Positions 1-6,978 of a stretch of 37,416 bases of DNA are shown piece by piece. A program made the position numbers and the translations under genes. Below the pieces are notes generated by a model. It was not told where the DNA came from and did no database searches. It saw only the letters and a list, made by a program, of their open reading frames with translations. The stretch covers positions 1 to 37,416 of the forward strand of contig VGQL01000007.1 in the NCBI GenBank assembly GCA_016882415.1. The letters are read 5' to 3'. The stretch comes from Cyanobacteria bacterium M_DeepCast_200m_mx_001. GTDB taxonomy: Bacteria; Cyanobacteriota; Cyanobacteriia; PCC-6307; Cyanobiaceae. Position 1 is the first letter of the stretch; each line of letters starts with the position of its first letter.

Positions 1-671
1 CACCACTTGTGGCCGGTGAAGGCATAGATGTCCGCGGCGGCGGCGGCCTCCGCCACCGGCAGGCTGCCCATCGATTGGGCCGCATCCACCAGCAGCCAGG
101 GCCGGCGAGGATGGCTGTGCAGGAGCTCCGCCACGGCTGGGATCGGCATCACCGAGCCCGTGTTCCAGAGCAGGTGGGAGAGCACCACCAGGCGGGTGTT
201 GGGGGTGAGGGCCCGCTCCAGGGCCTGCAGCACCGCCGCCTCCAGCTGCGCCTGGGGGGTGCTGCGGCAGAGCTCCTGCACCGCCAGGGTGCTGAGGCGG
301 CAGCCCTGGCGCCGCGCCAGCTCTTGGCAGGCGGCTACCACGCCGGGATGCTCCGCATCGCTGATCAGCAGCTCATCACCCGCTTGCCAGGGCAACCCCC
401 ACAGGGGCAGCACGCAGCCGCTGGTGACGTTCTCCGTGAGGGTGATCCGGTGGGGCCCCACCCCGCAGGCGGCCGCCAGGCGCCGGCGCACGCCCCCGGC
501 TTCCTGCTCGATGAACGGCCAAACCGCCGTGGTGAAGGGGCCCAGCTCCTGGATGCGCACCCAGCTGGCGGTGATCGCCTCCAGGGATGGGGTGGGCAGC
601 GGCCCCTGGCCGCCGTAGTTGAAGTAGGTCTTGTTGGCCAGGGCGGGCAGCAGGGCCCGCAGGCTGGGCAT
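1..671 (-). CDS. Class-V aminotransferase / cysteine-cystine C-S lyase-like protein (3' part outside window)
   Basis: PLP-dependent fold-type I enzyme; 223 codons are visible and the gene continues past the left edge. The N-terminus reads MPSLRALLPALANKTYFNYGGQGPLP, split as MPSLRALLPALANKT then YFNYGGQGPLP; the FNYGGQGP stretch resembles cyanobacterial L-cysteine/cystine lyases (C-DES) more than SufS. Later come LTENVTSG (phosphate-binding region), LLVDAAQSMG (the Asp contacting the PLP pyridine nitrogen) and FTGHKW, whose Lys should bind PLP. The start ATG at 671 overlaps by one base the TGA of the small upstream gene (TGATG), so translation is probably coupled. Family assignment is firm; the exact reaction (cysteine desulfurase, cystine lyase or isopenicillin-epimerase-like) is inferred and the C-terminal half cannot be checked. 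Confidence 0.8.
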   Translation of the reverse strand, partial: MPSLRALLPALANKTYFNYGGQGPLPTPSLEAITASWVRIQELGPFTTAVWPFIEQEAGGVRRRLAAACGVGPHRITLTENVTSGCVLPLWGLPWQAGDELLISDAEHPGVVAACQELARRQGCRLSTLAVQELCRSTPQAQLEAAVLQALERALTPNTRLVVLSHLLWNTGSVMPIPAVAELLHSHPRRPWLLVDAAQSMGSLPVAEAAAAADIYAFTGHKW

Positions 672-832
672 CAGAGCACCTGGCCCACCATCACCGCAGC
701 CACGGCGGAGAACAGGGTGATGCCAAGGGCGGTGAAGGGGTTCTGGCCCTGGGCCACCGCGAAGCTGGTGATCACGCCGGCGCCGAGGCAGGCCACGGCC
801 AGTTGGGTGGTGAGGGCGGGGCGCTGTTCCAC
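671..832 (-). CDS. Small two-helix membrane protein, 53 aa
   Basis: A short reading frame with GTG start at 832 and TGA at 671-673. The product begins VEQRPALTTQLAVACLGAG and holds two hydrophobic stretches, roughly residues 8-26 and 31-53, separated by the polar turn AQGQNPF, so a hairpin membrane protein is predicted. The stop overlaps the ATG of the downstream lyase by one base, and the 88 bp upstream separate it from the ycf46-like gene. No ATG exists in frame upstream. I do not recognise a named family, although small proteins at this position are, as I recall, seen in other picocyanobacteria. Support comes from coupling, hydrophobic pattern and tight fit in the operon. Confidence 0.6.
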   Translation of the reverse strand: MEQRPALTTQLAVACLGAGVITSFAVAQGQNPFTALGITLFSAVAAVMVGQVL

Positions 833-921
833 GGAAAACCCAGGTGCTGCAGGCAGTGTGCTGGGGCTCAGCCGATGGCGCTTGGCGCCGCTGCGGGTTC
901 GTTACCTGGCGTTGGGCTTCG

Positions 922-2412
922 TTACGCACCGCAATGGGAGGAGGCGGGGCGGGCCCGGCCGCCGCTGGCCCACTGCTGCAGGCTCTCCAGTTGTTCGCGG
1001 GCGGTGCGCGACAGCGGCACCAGCTGGGCGGCAGCGCTGATCAGGTCGGCTTCCCCGAAGTCGCGCCCATCGCTGAAGGCCTGGTGCATCGCCTCGATCA
1101 CCACCTGCTCCAGCTCCGCCCCGGAGAAGCCCGCGGTGCGATCCACCACCACCTCCAGCGGCAGCCGGTGCTCCGGCCGTCGGCGCTTGAGCTGCAGATC
1201 GAGGATGGCGCGCCGCTCGGCCCCATCCGGCAGGTCGAGCAGGAAGATCTCATCAAAGCGCCCCTTGCGTACCAATTCGCCGGGCAGCCGCTCCACGCCG
1301 TTGGCGGTGGCCACCACGAACACGGCGCTGCTTTTCTCGGCCATCCAGGTGAGCAGGCTGGCCAGCACCCGCTGGCTGGTGCCGCCGTCGCTGCGGCCGT
1401 CGCCGGAGCCGCCGAAGCCCTTGTCGATCTCGTCGATCCAGAGCACGCAGGGGGCCATGGCCTCCGCCCGCTGGATCATGTCGCGGGTGCGGGCCTCCGA
1501 GGCCCCCACCAACCCGGCGAACAGGCGGCCCACATCCAGCCGCAGCAGGGGCATGCTCCAGCTGTGGGCGATGGCCTTGGCGGTGAGCGACTTGCCGGTG
1601 CCCTGGGGGCCCACCAGCAGCACCCCCCGCGGCAGGGGCAGGCCGTAGCGGCGGGCCTCATCGCTGAAGGCCATGTGCCGCTGCTCGAGCCAGCGCTTGA
1701 GGGCATCGAGGCCGCCGATGTCCGCCGGGGTGGCCTCGGTGGGGCAGTACTCCAGCAGCTCGCTGCGGGCGATGGCCTGGCGCTTCTCCTCGAGCACCTC
1801 CTCCAGGTCTTCGATGCCCAGTTGGCCGCGGCTGGCCAGGCCCCGGGCGGCCACCTGGCGGATCCGTTGCTCGCTCAAGCCGCTGCAGCTGTGGGTGAGC
1901 TGCTCCAGCAGATCCTCGGCGAGGCTCTGGCCGCTGGCCTGGGCGATGCTGCGCAGCAGCGCCTGGATCTCCCCCTGGTCCGGCAGGGGCAGATCCAGCA
2001 GGGTGATGCACTCCTCCAGCTCCCGCGGCAGCTGCCATTCCGCTGCGGTGATCACCACGGTGTGGGGCTGCTGGCGCAGGCTGGTGGCCAGGTTGCGCAG
2101 CTTGCGGCAGATGCTGCTGTCGTCGCTGTAGCGGTGGAAATCGTGCAGCACCAGCAGGGCCCCCTGCTCCGGCGGCAGGGCCGCCAGGCTGTCGAGGGCC
2201 GCCAGGGGGTTGCGGGCCGCCTCGCCGTCGCGGCCGGGCCAACCCTTGAGGCCGCCGATGAAATCCCAGCGGGCCAGCTGGCGGTTGCCCAGCCGCTTGG
2301 CCGCCGCCGCCAGCAGGTGGGCGATGCGCTCCTCCTCCTGGCTGCGGATCCAGAGGATGGGGGTGCGCGCCCGGATCAGCAGATCCAGGTGGTCGGCCCA
2401 GGCGCGGCTCAT
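922..2412 (-). CDS. ycf46: Ycf46-like AAA+ ATPase
   Basis: 496-residue AAA+ protein. Residues 1-220 form the variable N-terminal region (ILWIRSQEEERI near the start is typical of Ycf46). The ATPase module follows: Walker A GPQGTGKS at 268-275, Walker B CVLWIDEID at 322-330 with D327/E328, and KGRFDEIF at 383-390 containing the probable arginine finger. The lid domain is around 395-470. Ycf46 proteins are encoded in cyanobacteria and red algal plastids; a role in photosynthetic acclimation to low CO2 has been reported for a Synechocystis member, but the substrate is not settled. The ATG overlaps the stop of the upstream DUF177 gene by four bases (ATGA), placing it in the rpmH-rnpA-yidC transcription unit. 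Confidence 0.88.
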   Translation of the reverse strand: MSRAWADHLDLLIRARTPILWIRSQEEERIAHLLAAAAKRLGNRQLARWDFIGGLKGWPGRDGEAARNPLAALDSLAALPPEQGALLVLHDFHRYSDDSSICRKLRNLATSLRQQPHTVVITAAEWQLPRELEECITLLDLPLPDQGEIQALLRSIAQASGQSLAEDLLEQLTHSCSGLSEQRIRQVAARGLASRGQLGIEDLEEVLEEKRQAIARSELLEYCPTEATPADIGGLDALKRWLEQRHMAFSDEARRYGLPLPRGVLLVGPQGTGKSLTAKAIAHSWSMPLLRLDVGRLFAGLVGASEARTRDMIQRAEAMAPCVLWIDEIDKGFGGSGDGRSDGGTSQRVLASLLTWMAEKSSAVFVVATANGVERLPGELVRKGRFDEIFLLDLPDGAERRAILDLQLKRRRPEHRLPLEVVVDRTAGFSGAELEQVVIEAMHQAFSDGRDFGEADLISAAAQLVPLSRTAREQLESLQQWASGGRARPASSHCGA

Positions 2413-2963
2413 GGCTGCTGCAGGTTGCGGAGGGCGGCCCAGCGGGGGTCGACGGGGCTCGCGTCGGCGGCTGGGCTGAGGTTGGGCCCCGGGCAGTCCG
2501 CCCCGCAGCGGTTCACCACCGGCAGTTGCAGGTGCAGCTGCTCAAACACCCAGTGCTCGGGGTCAAAGCTGCCGCGGGGATCAAGGCTTTCACTGAGGGC
2601 ATCGGGGTCGAGCTCCAGCACCCCGTCACCGCCCTCCAGGATCCGTTCGGGCTCCAGCCCCTGGCTGCGGGCCTCCTCCCCCAGCCAAACCACCTCGCGG
2701 GTGTGGAAGCTGAGGGGGTGGTTGAAATGCTGCAGGCAGCGGTCGCAGCAGAGGGTCACGATCGTGCTGGCCTCCCCCTCCAGCTCCAGCGCGTTGCCCC
2801 GGTGCACCGCCGTCAGCGCGCCCCGCACCGGGGTGAGGCTGTCGAGGGCGCTCAGGGCCTGATCGATGCGCCAGTGGCGGCCCTCCGCCTGCAGCTTCAG
2901 CTCCTGGAGGCTGATGGGCCGCAGCGCATCCCCCTGGGACAACCGGGCTGGAGGCACGCCCAT
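2409..2963 (-). CDS. DUF177/YceD-family protein
   Basis: 184 residues from the ATG at 2963, chosen because it lies just after the yidC stop (2968-2970); an upstream in-frame ATG at 3005 would sit inside yidC. Hallmarks of DUF177 are visible: a cysteine cluster VTLCCDRCL (C72, C73, C76) and a C-terminal RCGADCPG (C153, C157), which could bind a metal. In many bacteria and plastids the family is linked to 23S rRNA/large-subunit accumulation and often sits before rpmF. Here it sits between yidC and ycf46 instead. The stop overlaps the ycf46 start (ATGA). Family call is firm, function is inferred. Confidence 0.82.
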   Translation of the reverse strand: MGVPPARLSQGDALRPISLQELKLQAEGRHWRIDQALSALDSLTPVRGALTAVHRGNALELEGEASTIVTLCCDRCLQHFNHPLSFHTREVVWLGEEARSQGLEPERILEGGDGVLELDPDALSESLDPRGSFDPEHWVFEQLHLQLPVVNRCGADCPGPNLSPAADASPVDPRWAALRNLQQP

Positions 2964-2967
2964 GGCC

Positions 2968-4104
2968 CTACTTCTTGGCCTTCGGTTCGAAGGGCAGGCG
3001 CTCACTGCCGCTCACGGTGGCGGTGACGGTTTTGGCCTCCGAGGCCAGCTGCTGATCGAGGATGGCCTGGAGGTTGTCCGGCAGGGCCTCGCGGGTGAGC
3101 AGGAAAGTCTGCACCGCCTGGAAGATGTTGGCGATCACCATGTAGAGCAGCACCCCGGCCGGCAGCGGGAAGAACAGAAACATCCCCGTGATCATCACGG
3201 GGGTGATCTTGTTGGCGGTGGCCTGCTGGGGGTTGGCGGGCATGCCCATGCCCGAGAGGATCTGGCTCGCAAACAGGCTGGCGCCGAAGGCGGCCACCAG
3301 GATGGCGATGTCCCAGTTGATGGCGCCATCGGTGTAGAAGCCCACCTGGCCCAGGGCCTTGATGAACAGGAAGCCGCTGCGGGCCGCCAGGCCGGGGATC
3401 TTGGCCTCCACCACCGCATCGCCGGCGGCGATGGCATGGATGGTGCCGTTCTGATCCACGCTCACCACCCCCTCACCCTTGGTGACACTCCAGGTGGGGG
3501 TGAAGCTGCTGCCGTCCTCCACGCCGCTAAGCACCGAGGCGAAGCTGGCCCCCTCCTTGGTGTGCAGGCTCACGGTTTCCGTGTCGCCCACACCGAGCTT
3601 GGTGCCCTTCTCCAGGCTGGCGATCACCGGCACGTGCTCGGTGGCCGTCACGAAGATCGAGTGGCTGGCGCTGTTGAAGGGTTTGGGCTCCACCGTGGCG
3701 ATCTGCTCGGCCGGCAGCACCTTCAGGTTGAGGGTGTAGGGCACATCCGCGAACGGTGAGCCCCGCAGCGTGGCGAACAGGGCGAACAGGATCGGCATCT
3801 GCACCAGCAGGGGCAGGCAGCCCGCCAGGGGGCTGCCGAATTCCTGCATCAACTTGCCCAGCTCCTCCTGCTGTTTCTGGGGGTTGTTGGCGTATTTGGC
3901 CTTGATCTCCCCCTGGCGCTTCTGCATCACCGGCTGGGCGATGCGCATGCGGCGGGCGTTGCGGATCGAGCCGGCGCTGAGGGGGAACAGGGCCAGGCGG
4001 ATCACCACCGTGAGGGCAATGATCGCCAGGCCGTAGCTCGGCACCAATCCGTAGAAGAAATCGAGGATCGGCAGCAGCAGGTTGTCGGAGATGTAGCCGA
4101 TCAC
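2968..4104 (-). CDS. yidC: YidC/Oxa1 membrane protein insertase with periplasmic/lumenal Ig-like insert
   Basis: 378 residues, GTG start at 4104. It inserts proteins into the plasma and thylakoid membranes, alone or with SecYEG. TM1 is about 18-44, with the conserved groove arginine in [10 protein letters not shown] (R36). The cytosolic coiled-coil hairpin is about 50-88, TM2 about 92-112, and the remaining TM segments about 264-284, 300-318 and 318-335. Between TM2 and TM3 lies an insert of about 120 residues. Its part around 175-235 ([26 protein letters not shown]) looks like a bacterial Ig-like (Big_2) fold. The large N-terminal P1 domain of E. coli YidC is absent. The gene is 58 bp downstream of the PH-domain gene, and a G-run cluster lies just before its start. 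Confidence 0.93.
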   Translation of the reverse strand: MIGYISDNLLLPILDFFYGLVPSYGLAIIALTVVIRLALFPLSAGSIRNARRMRIAQPVMQKRQGEIKAKYANNPQKQQEELGKLMQEFGSPLAGCLPLLVQMPILFALFATLRGSPFADVPYTLNLKVLPAEQIATVEPKPFNSASHSIFVTATEHVPVIASLEKGTKLGVGDTETVSLHTKEGASFASVLSGVEDGSSFTPTWSVTKGEGVVSVDQNGTIHAIAAGDAVVEAKIPGLAARSGFLFIKALGQVGFYTDGAINWDIAILVAAFGASLFASQILSGMGMPANPQQATANKITPVMITGMFLFFPLPAGVLLYMVIANIFQAVQTFLLTREALPDNLQAILDQQLASEAKTVTATVSGSERLPFEPKAKK

Positions 4105-4107
4105 GTC

Positions 4108-4134
4108 GGGGGCTGTTGGGGGGAGGGGGACGGG
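4108..4134 (+). other. G-quadruplex-type G-run cluster before yidC
   Basis: Four G-runs (5, 6, 5 and 3 G) separated by 5, 1 and 2 bases, on the strand that is template for yidC, beginning 4 bases upstream of its GTG. It satisfies the simple G3+N1-7 pattern; folding is not proven. Confidence 0.5.
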
Positions 4135-4162
4135 TGTGGAGCCAGTGTGTCAGGCGGGTGGC

Positions 4163-4615
4163 TCAGGCGGCCGCGTTGTCACCGAAGCCGCTCTTGGCGG
4201 CCCCCTTGGCGGCGGGGCTGGCGGCCATGCGCTGCTGGATGAAGGCCTCCGCCTCCTTGTAGCGGGGCACCGCGCGCATCTCGAGCTTCATGCCGTCGTT
4301 GAGCACCAGCACCATGTCGCCCCAGAAGCCGAAGCCGCGGGCCACGGAGCGCACCTCGCGAATCTGGCTGTACACCACCTGGGTGCGGTCGCGCCCCAGC
4401 CAGCCGCCGCTCACCTCCACCCGCCGGCTGGTGATGCGGAAGCGCAGCCAGAGGGCCCGCACCAGGGCCCCCACGGCGAAGGGGATGCCAATCAGGCTGA
4501 GGCCGAACAGCAGATTGAGGATCAGGTCGCCCTTGGCGGGGCCGCCCTCGTAGAACACCTCCTCGTTGATGCTGGCGCCGGGGGCCACCGGTGGGGTCTG
4601 TGCGGCTGCGCTCAT
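4163..4615 (-). CDS. PH-domain (bPH2/DUF304-like) membrane protein
   Basis: 150 residues from ATG 4615, selected because it overlaps the rnpA stop by four bases (ATGA). After a short polar N-terminus, EVFYEGGPAKGD leads into a hydrophobic stretch (LILNLLFGLSLIGIPFAVGALVRA, given here only for position: about residues 27-50). It continues with WLRFRITSRRVEV, GWLGRDRTQVVYSQIREV and VLVLNDGMKLEMRAV, the typical strand pattern of bacterial PH domains. The position between rnpA and yidC is conserved in cyanobacteria and suggests a role tied to membrane biogenesis, but no biochemical function is known to me. Confidence 0.8.
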   Translation of the reverse strand: MSAAAQTPPVAPGASINEEVFYEGGPAKGDLILNLLFGLSLIGIPFAVGALVRALWLRFRITSRRVEVSGGWLGRDRTQVVYSQIREVRSVARGFGFWGDMVLVLNDGMKLEMRAVPRYKEAEAFIQQRMAASPAAKGAAKSGFGDNAAA

Positions 4616-4998
4616 GGCTGAAGCCCTGCCTGGGCGAGGAGTGACGAACATTCTCCCAGCAGGGCCGCTGGCTCGGCGGTTTCGCAGCCCGGTTTCAGGG
4701 AAATCAGCAGCCACTGCCCCCCCTGGCGGGGTGATTGGCGCAGCAGCGCACTCACATGGCCATGCAGCAGACGCCGCAGGCGGTTGCGCTGCACCGCCCG
4801 CTTGCTCACCTTGCTGCTCACCACCACGGCCACCCGGTGGCCGCCGGGGCTGGGATCCCGGGGGTCGGCTTTCAACAGCTGCGGCTCCGCCGCCAGGCAG
4901 CGCAGGGTCATCCAGGTGCCATGCAACCGCTGGCCCCGCTGGTAGAGGCGGTCAAACACAAAACGCCCCCGCAGCCTTTGGTCCCGGGGTAGCACCAT
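4612..4998 (-). CDS. rnpA: RNase P protein component
   Basis: 128-residue basic protein that partners the RnpB RNA in 5' maturation of tRNA. The N-terminus MVLPRDQRLRGRFVFDRLY matches the family (arginine/phenylalanine pattern of the central cleft), followed by HRVAVVVSSKVSKRAVQRNR, which contains the diagnostic RNR motif (KRAVQRNRLRRLL). Length is normal. It follows rpmH after about 68 bp and overlaps the PH-domain gene by four bases. This is the classical rpmH-rnpA order. Confidence 0.95.
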   Translation of the reverse strand: MVLPRDQRLRGRFVFDRLYQRGQRLHGTWMTLRCLAAEPQLLKADPRDPSPGGHRVAVVVSSKVSKRAVQRNRLRRLLHGHVSALLRQSPRQGGQWLLISLKPGCETAEPAALLGECSSLLAQAGLQP

Positions 4999-5066
4999 GG
5001 GAAATGGCGGTCGGGATGGGCTGAGGGGGCGTTGGGGGTGGCCTCGGAGCGGGCCTGGCGCTGGGA

Positions 5067-5204
5067 TCAGACCGCCAGGCGGGCGCGGCCGCGCTTGCGG
5101 CGGGAGCGGATCACGCGGCGGCCGGTGTGGCTGCGCATGCGCACCCGGAAACCGGAGACGCGCTTGCGCTTACGGCTGGTTCCTTCGAGGGTGCGTTTGG
5201 TCAT
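5067..5204 (-). CDS. rpmH: 50S ribosomal protein L34
   Basis: 45 residues, ATG 5204 to TGA 5067-5069. The sequence is extremely rich in Arg/Lys and reads [41 protein letters not shown], the standard L34 pattern in cyanobacteria (the TLEGT N-terminus is typical for this group; other bacteria have MKRTYQPS). First gene of the rpmH-rnpA-PH-yidC-DUF177-ycf46 run. A TAGGGT hexamer 37 bp upstream of the start is the likely -10. Confidence 0.97.
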   Translation of the reverse strand: MTKRTLEGTSRKRKRVSGFRVRMRSHTGRRVIRSRRKRGRARLAV

Positions 5205-5241
5205 GGCCTGATCTCGGCTGCGGCGTCATGGGCGATCCACC

Positions 5242-5247
5242 ACCCTA
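5242..5247 (-). promoter_or_regulatory. Candidate -10 box (TAGGGT) for rpmH
   Basis: On the minus strand the text is CTGATAGGGTGG, 37 nt before the rpmH ATG, in a 71-bp gap. The same hexamer appears before arnT-like, dciA-like and the PotD-like gene. No convincing -35 was seen. Confidence 0.4.
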
Positions 5248-5261
5248 TCAGTCGGGTTGGG

Positions 5262-5277
5262 GAGCCCCTGAGGGCTC
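5262..5277 (-). terminator. Short GC hairpin at the 3' end of the first DUF2808 gene
   Basis: GAGCCC-CTGA-GGGCTC forms a 6-bp stem that includes the stop codon of the upstream DUF2808 gene. No T-run follows on the minus strand, so intrinsic termination is uncertain; it could equally be a 3'-end protecting hairpin. Confidence 0.3.
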
Positions 5278-5860
5278 ACTCGTTGGGAGAAATCTCGATC
5301 ACCCAACTGCCCAGGTAGCCCGAGATCGGCACATCACCGGGGGCCTGGGCCAGGGCATTGAACTGATACATCCCCGGGCTGTAGGGGTTGGTGAGTTGGA
5401 TGCGCACGCCGATTGAGCGCCCCACCGGCACCGGCTGGTTGGGGAAGATCTCGATGGCGGAGCCATCCTTGCTCACCTCCGCCAGCGCCGGGATCACCTC
5501 CTGGCATTCGGTTTTGCGGGTTACGCCCCCCCGCAGCATGTAGCAGAGCTGGATGCGCTTCGGATCGATGTAGGCGTCGAAGTCCTTGGGCACGGAGATG
5601 GCCAGCTTGAGCAGGGCCGTCTTGCGGTCCTTCGGCCCCAGCACCAGGTAGTAGTCGGAGCGGTTGGTGGCCCGGCCCGAGGACACGTGATACCAGAGCT
5701 TGCGGAACTCCTTGTCGGAGTCCCAGCGGAACTCAAAGCCGCTGCTGTTACCCACATCGGCGCGGGCCGCAGGGGGCTGCAGGGCCGTCAGGCCCGTGGC
5801 GAGGCTCAGGCCGCAGGCCAGGGCTGCCCCCAGCTGACGGGGGCGGATGCTGCGGAGCAT
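5276..5860 (-). CDS. DUF2808 secreted protein, copy 1
   Basis: 194 residues from ATG 5860. This start gives a clean signal peptide: MLRSIRPRQLGAAL, a hydrophobic core, then PPAARADVG with cleavage after ARA. The mature part has the DUF2808 pattern: FEFRWD, KDRKTALLKLAI, PKDF, LCYM, a second Cys in RKTECQE (probable disulfide partner), VPVGRSIGVRI and QAPGDVPISGYLGSW. The family is known mainly from cyanobacteria, without an assigned function. It lies 28 bp after a second copy on the same strand, so the two are probably co-transcribed. A longer start at 5905 would overlap the neighbour and spoil the signal peptide. Confidence 0.82.
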   Translation of the reverse strand: MLRSIRPRQLGAALACGLSLATGLTALQPPAARADVGNSSGFEFRWDSDKEFRKLWYHVSSGRATNRSDYYLVLGPKDRKTALLKLAISVPKDFDAYIDPKRIQLCYMLRGGVTRKTECQEVIPALAEVSKDGSAIEIFPNQPVPVGRSIGVRIQLTNPYSPGMYQFNALAQAPGDVPISGYLGSWVIEISPNE

Positions 5861-5888
5861 GGGGGGGAAGAGCACGGGTTGGCGGGGG

Positions 5889-6488
5889 TCAGTAGACGCT
5901 GGCATCCACCTGAATCAGCCAGCTGCCGAGGTAGCCGCTCACGGGGATGTCGCCGGGGGCCTGGGCCATGGCATTCACCTGGAACATCCCGGCCTGCCGG
6001 GGGTTGAAAATCATCATGTGGACGCCGATGGTCTTGCCGACGGGCACTGGGGTGTTCGGGAACACCTCGACGGTTTTGCCATTGGCGGCCACTTCCACCG
6101 TGGCGGGGATGTCCTTGTCGCAGCGGGTGCGCTTGGTGAAGCTGCCGGCGGCCATGTAGCAGAGCTTGACGTTTTTGGCCTCGATCGTGCTTTCGAAATC
6201 CTTGGGAAAGCTCAGGGCCAGTTTGAGGATGGCGGTCTTGCGGTCCTTCGGTTTGAGCACGAAGTAGTACTCACCCCGCTGCAGTCGCACCGTGCTGGTG
6301 GTGAAGTAGTAGAGCTTGCGGTAATCCCGGCTGGGGTCCCAGCGGAATTCCATGATGCTGGGGGTGCCCTGGGCCCGGGCGCCGGGCAGGCCGGGGTTGC
6401 CCAAAGGGCCGGTTGGGGCCAGCAGCGAAGCCGCGCCCGCCAGACAGGTGGCGGCGGCGCCGAGGGCGGCGGTGCGAAAGAGGGACAT
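5889..6488 (-). CDS. DUF2808 secreted protein, copy 2
   Basis: 199 residues from ATG 6488. It starts MSLFRTAALGAAATCLAGAA and has a signal peptide likely cut after GARAQ. The mature domain parallels copy 1 closely: MEFRWD, KDRKTAILKLAL, PKDFES, LCYM, RTRCD, VPVGKTIGVHM and QAPGDIPVSGYLGSW. The conserved pair of cysteines is kept. It is the upstream member of the pair; a 112-bp gap before it holds a candidate promoter and a strong hairpin. The function is unknown, and an exported soluble or envelope-associated protein is inferred from the signal peptide. Confidence 0.82.
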   Translation of the reverse strand: MSLFRTAALGAAATCLAGAASLLAPTGPLGNPGLPGARAQGTPSIMEFRWDPSRDYRKLYYFTTSTVRLQRGEYYFVLKPKDRKTAILKLALSFPKDFESTIEAKNVKLCYMAAGSFTKRTRCDKDIPATVEVAANGKTVEVFPNTPVPVGKTIGVHMMIFNPRQAGMFQVNAMAQAPGDIPVSGYLGSWLIQVDASVY

Positions 6489-6505
6489 GGTCGGTGTGTG
6501 TGAGG

Positions 6506-6519
6506 GGGGCCAAGGCCCC
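6506..6519 (-). other. Perfect GC palindrome in the 5' leader of the DUF2808 pair
   Basis: GGGGCCTTGGCCCC on the minus strand, 17 nt before the ATG at 6488. It can fold as a 5-bp stem with a 4-nt loop. If transcription starts about 7 nt after the candidate -10 at 6526-6531, this hairpin would lie at the very 5' end of the mRNA. Confidence 0.45.
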
Positions 6520-6525
6520 ATGGAA

Positions 6526-6531
6526 ATTCTC
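6526..6531 (-). promoter_or_regulatory. Candidate -10 (GAGAAT) for the DUF2808 pair
   Basis: Minus-strand GAGAAT matches the sigma-70 -10 consensus at 4 of 6 positions and lies 38 nt before the start codon. No clear -35 was found; weak call. Confidence 0.25.
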
Positions 6532-6600
6532 GTGTGGCACTTGCCCGCGACCGAGGCTGGTGGTCGGCGGGTCAGCTGGCAGGGCGCCGGGGCAGGCCCC

Positions 6601-6978
6601 TCAGGCGCCGGGATCGGCGAGGTCGGGCCGGAGCTTGGCGGCCTCCCGCAGGTAGGCGTGCCGGGGGGGCTGCTCCAGCCAGGCGTGGGCCAGCAGGCGG
6701 ATGCAGCGGGGCAGGTCGCCGGCCACAGCCATCTGCTGGCAATCCAGCAGGGCCACCGCACCCCAGCCGGGGCGCCGCCGGGCGATGGCCGCCGGGAAGC
6801 AGGCATCCAGGTCGGCGGTCACCGAGAAAGTGATCGAGAGCAGCTGCTCACCGCTGAGCTGGTTGCGGTCCGCCAGGGCATCCAGCAGTTCGTTCACGGC
6901 CGCCTCAATGGCCGCCGCCGTGTTGGCGCTGGCGGTGGTGGCGCCCCGCAGGGCCCGCAGGGGGCTGGCGCCGCTCAT
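6601..6978 (-). CDS. aroH: Chorismate mutase, AroH type
   Basis: 125 residues from ATG 6978, which overlaps the sppA stop by four bases (ATGA); an upstream ATG at 6993 lies inside sppA. Converts chorismate to prephenate for Phe/Tyr synthesis. The protein aligns without gaps to the trimeric Bacillus subtilis enzyme: LRGATTASANT supplies R11 (Bs Arg7), TADLDACFPA matches TPDLHAVFPA, and LPRCIRLL supplies R94 (Bs Arg90). In the same register, Bs Glu78 is Q82 and Bs Cys75 is D79, in LLDCQQMAV. Length is normal for the class. The fold call is strong; catalytic details deserve a check. Confidence 0.88.
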   Translation of the reverse strand: MSGASPLRALRGATTASANTAAAIEAAVNELLDALADRNQLSGEQLLSITFSVTADLDACFPAAIARRRPGWGAVALLDCQQMAVAGDLPRCIRLLAHAWLEQPPRHAYLREAAKLRPDLADPGA

